6,046 nucleotides of DNA from Candidatus Hydrothermarchaeota archaeon (GTDB lineage Archaea > Hydrothermarchaeota > Hydrothermarchaeia > Hydrothermarchaeales > WAQR01), in assembly GCA_015520145.1 (NCBI GenBank), contig WAQR01000271.1:1-6046 (forward strand), given 5' to 3'. Of this stretch, positions 5,903 to 6,046 are shown one piece after another (positions within the stretch are counted from its first letter, which is position 1; each line of letters opens with the position of its first letter). The notes below the pieces were generated by a model, which had not been told where the DNA came from, did not search any database, and was given only the letters and a program-made list of their open reading frames with translations. A program made the position numbers and the translations under genes.

Positions 5903-6046
5903 ATGGCACGAAATTGGTATAAATTGAAGAAGAAAGTCGTCCGTTTGAGGAAACGTTATGAGTGGGGGGGCCAAACAAGATTGAGGGCTATTTGAAACAT
6001 AAAGGCATGGTCATGCCCCACAACCAGATTTACAAAGTCCTATAAC
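5903..6046 (+). pseudogene. 5' part of an IS transposase/integrase, frameshifted at a G7 run
   Basis: From the ATG at 5903, with GGTGA 6 bases upstream, the frame gives a basic N-terminus MARNWYKLKKKVVRLRKRY and stops at a TGA (5993-5995) after 30 residues. Stepping back one base in the G7 run at 5964-5970 restores WGGPNKIEGYLKHKGMVMPH followed by NQIYKVL. This is a helix-turn-helix region like that at the start of IS481-type (rve integrase) transposases. The restored frame meets a TAA at 6043-6045, so there appear to be two lesions. Programmed -1 slippage at the G run is an alternative for the first but does not explain the second. The rest of the gene is outside the window. Confidence 0.65.

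Larger units (their letters stand above)
5783..6046 (+). mobile_element. Left end of an insertion sequence, cut by the window edge
   Basis: A terminal inverted repeat (5783-5819), an AT-rich promoter-like region, an 83-bp leader with a hairpin, and the start of a transposase gene follow one another in the order expected for an IS. Only the left end is visible, so the family and the right boundary cannot be given. The transposase looks broken, so the copy is probably not autonomous. Confidence 0.55.

Overview
The window looks like a chromosomal segment from a euryarchaeote, plausibly a methanogen, ANME or related anaerobe. The evidence is an archaeal-type S-adenosylmethionine synthetase, an archaeal DacZ-type diadenylate cyclase with a pyruvate-kinase-like N-terminal domain, consensus archaeal TATA boxes (TTTAAATA), and GGAGGT/GGTGA ribosome binding sites. 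I cannot name the genus from sequence alone.

Layout: positions 1-169 hold a decayed piece of a DDE-type transposase. At 206-242 there is a 37-bp element that recurs in inverted orientation at 5783-5819 (35 of 37 bases identical). Between these two copies lie five genes, all on the + strand: a class I aspartate/aromatic-type aminotransferase (383-1549), a short DegT/StrS-like PLP enzyme (1622-2611), diadenylate cyclase dacZ (2622-3620), archaeal methionine adenosyltransferase (3658-4863), and an MBL-fold metallo-hydrolase (4934-5767). The spacers are 72, 10, 37 and 70 bp. After the right copy of the repeat, a second transposase gene begins at 5903. It has a good ribosome binding site but is broken by a G7 frameshift and a second stop just before the window ends.

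The five genes probably form one operon. A consensus TATA box at 350-357 sits about 26-29 bp before the first gene, and another lies inside the left repeat at 213-220. I see no convincing promoter between the genes. Two products are PLP enzymes of amino-acid or amino-sugar type, two consume ATP (DacZ makes c-di-AMP from two ATP; MAT makes SAM from ATP and methionine), and the last is a hydrolase with a full set of metal ligands but no known substrate. The set mixes housekeeping metabolism with a nucleotide second messenger.

Most noteworthy is that this block is closely bracketed by the inverted repeats, which look like insertion-sequence ends, with transposase remnants outside both. The simplest reading is two IS insertions at the edges of a core operon; a composite mobile unit is possible but unproven. 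The transposase leader also contains a hairpin that covers its ribosome binding site. I found no CRISPR array, tRNA, rRNA or riboswitch.
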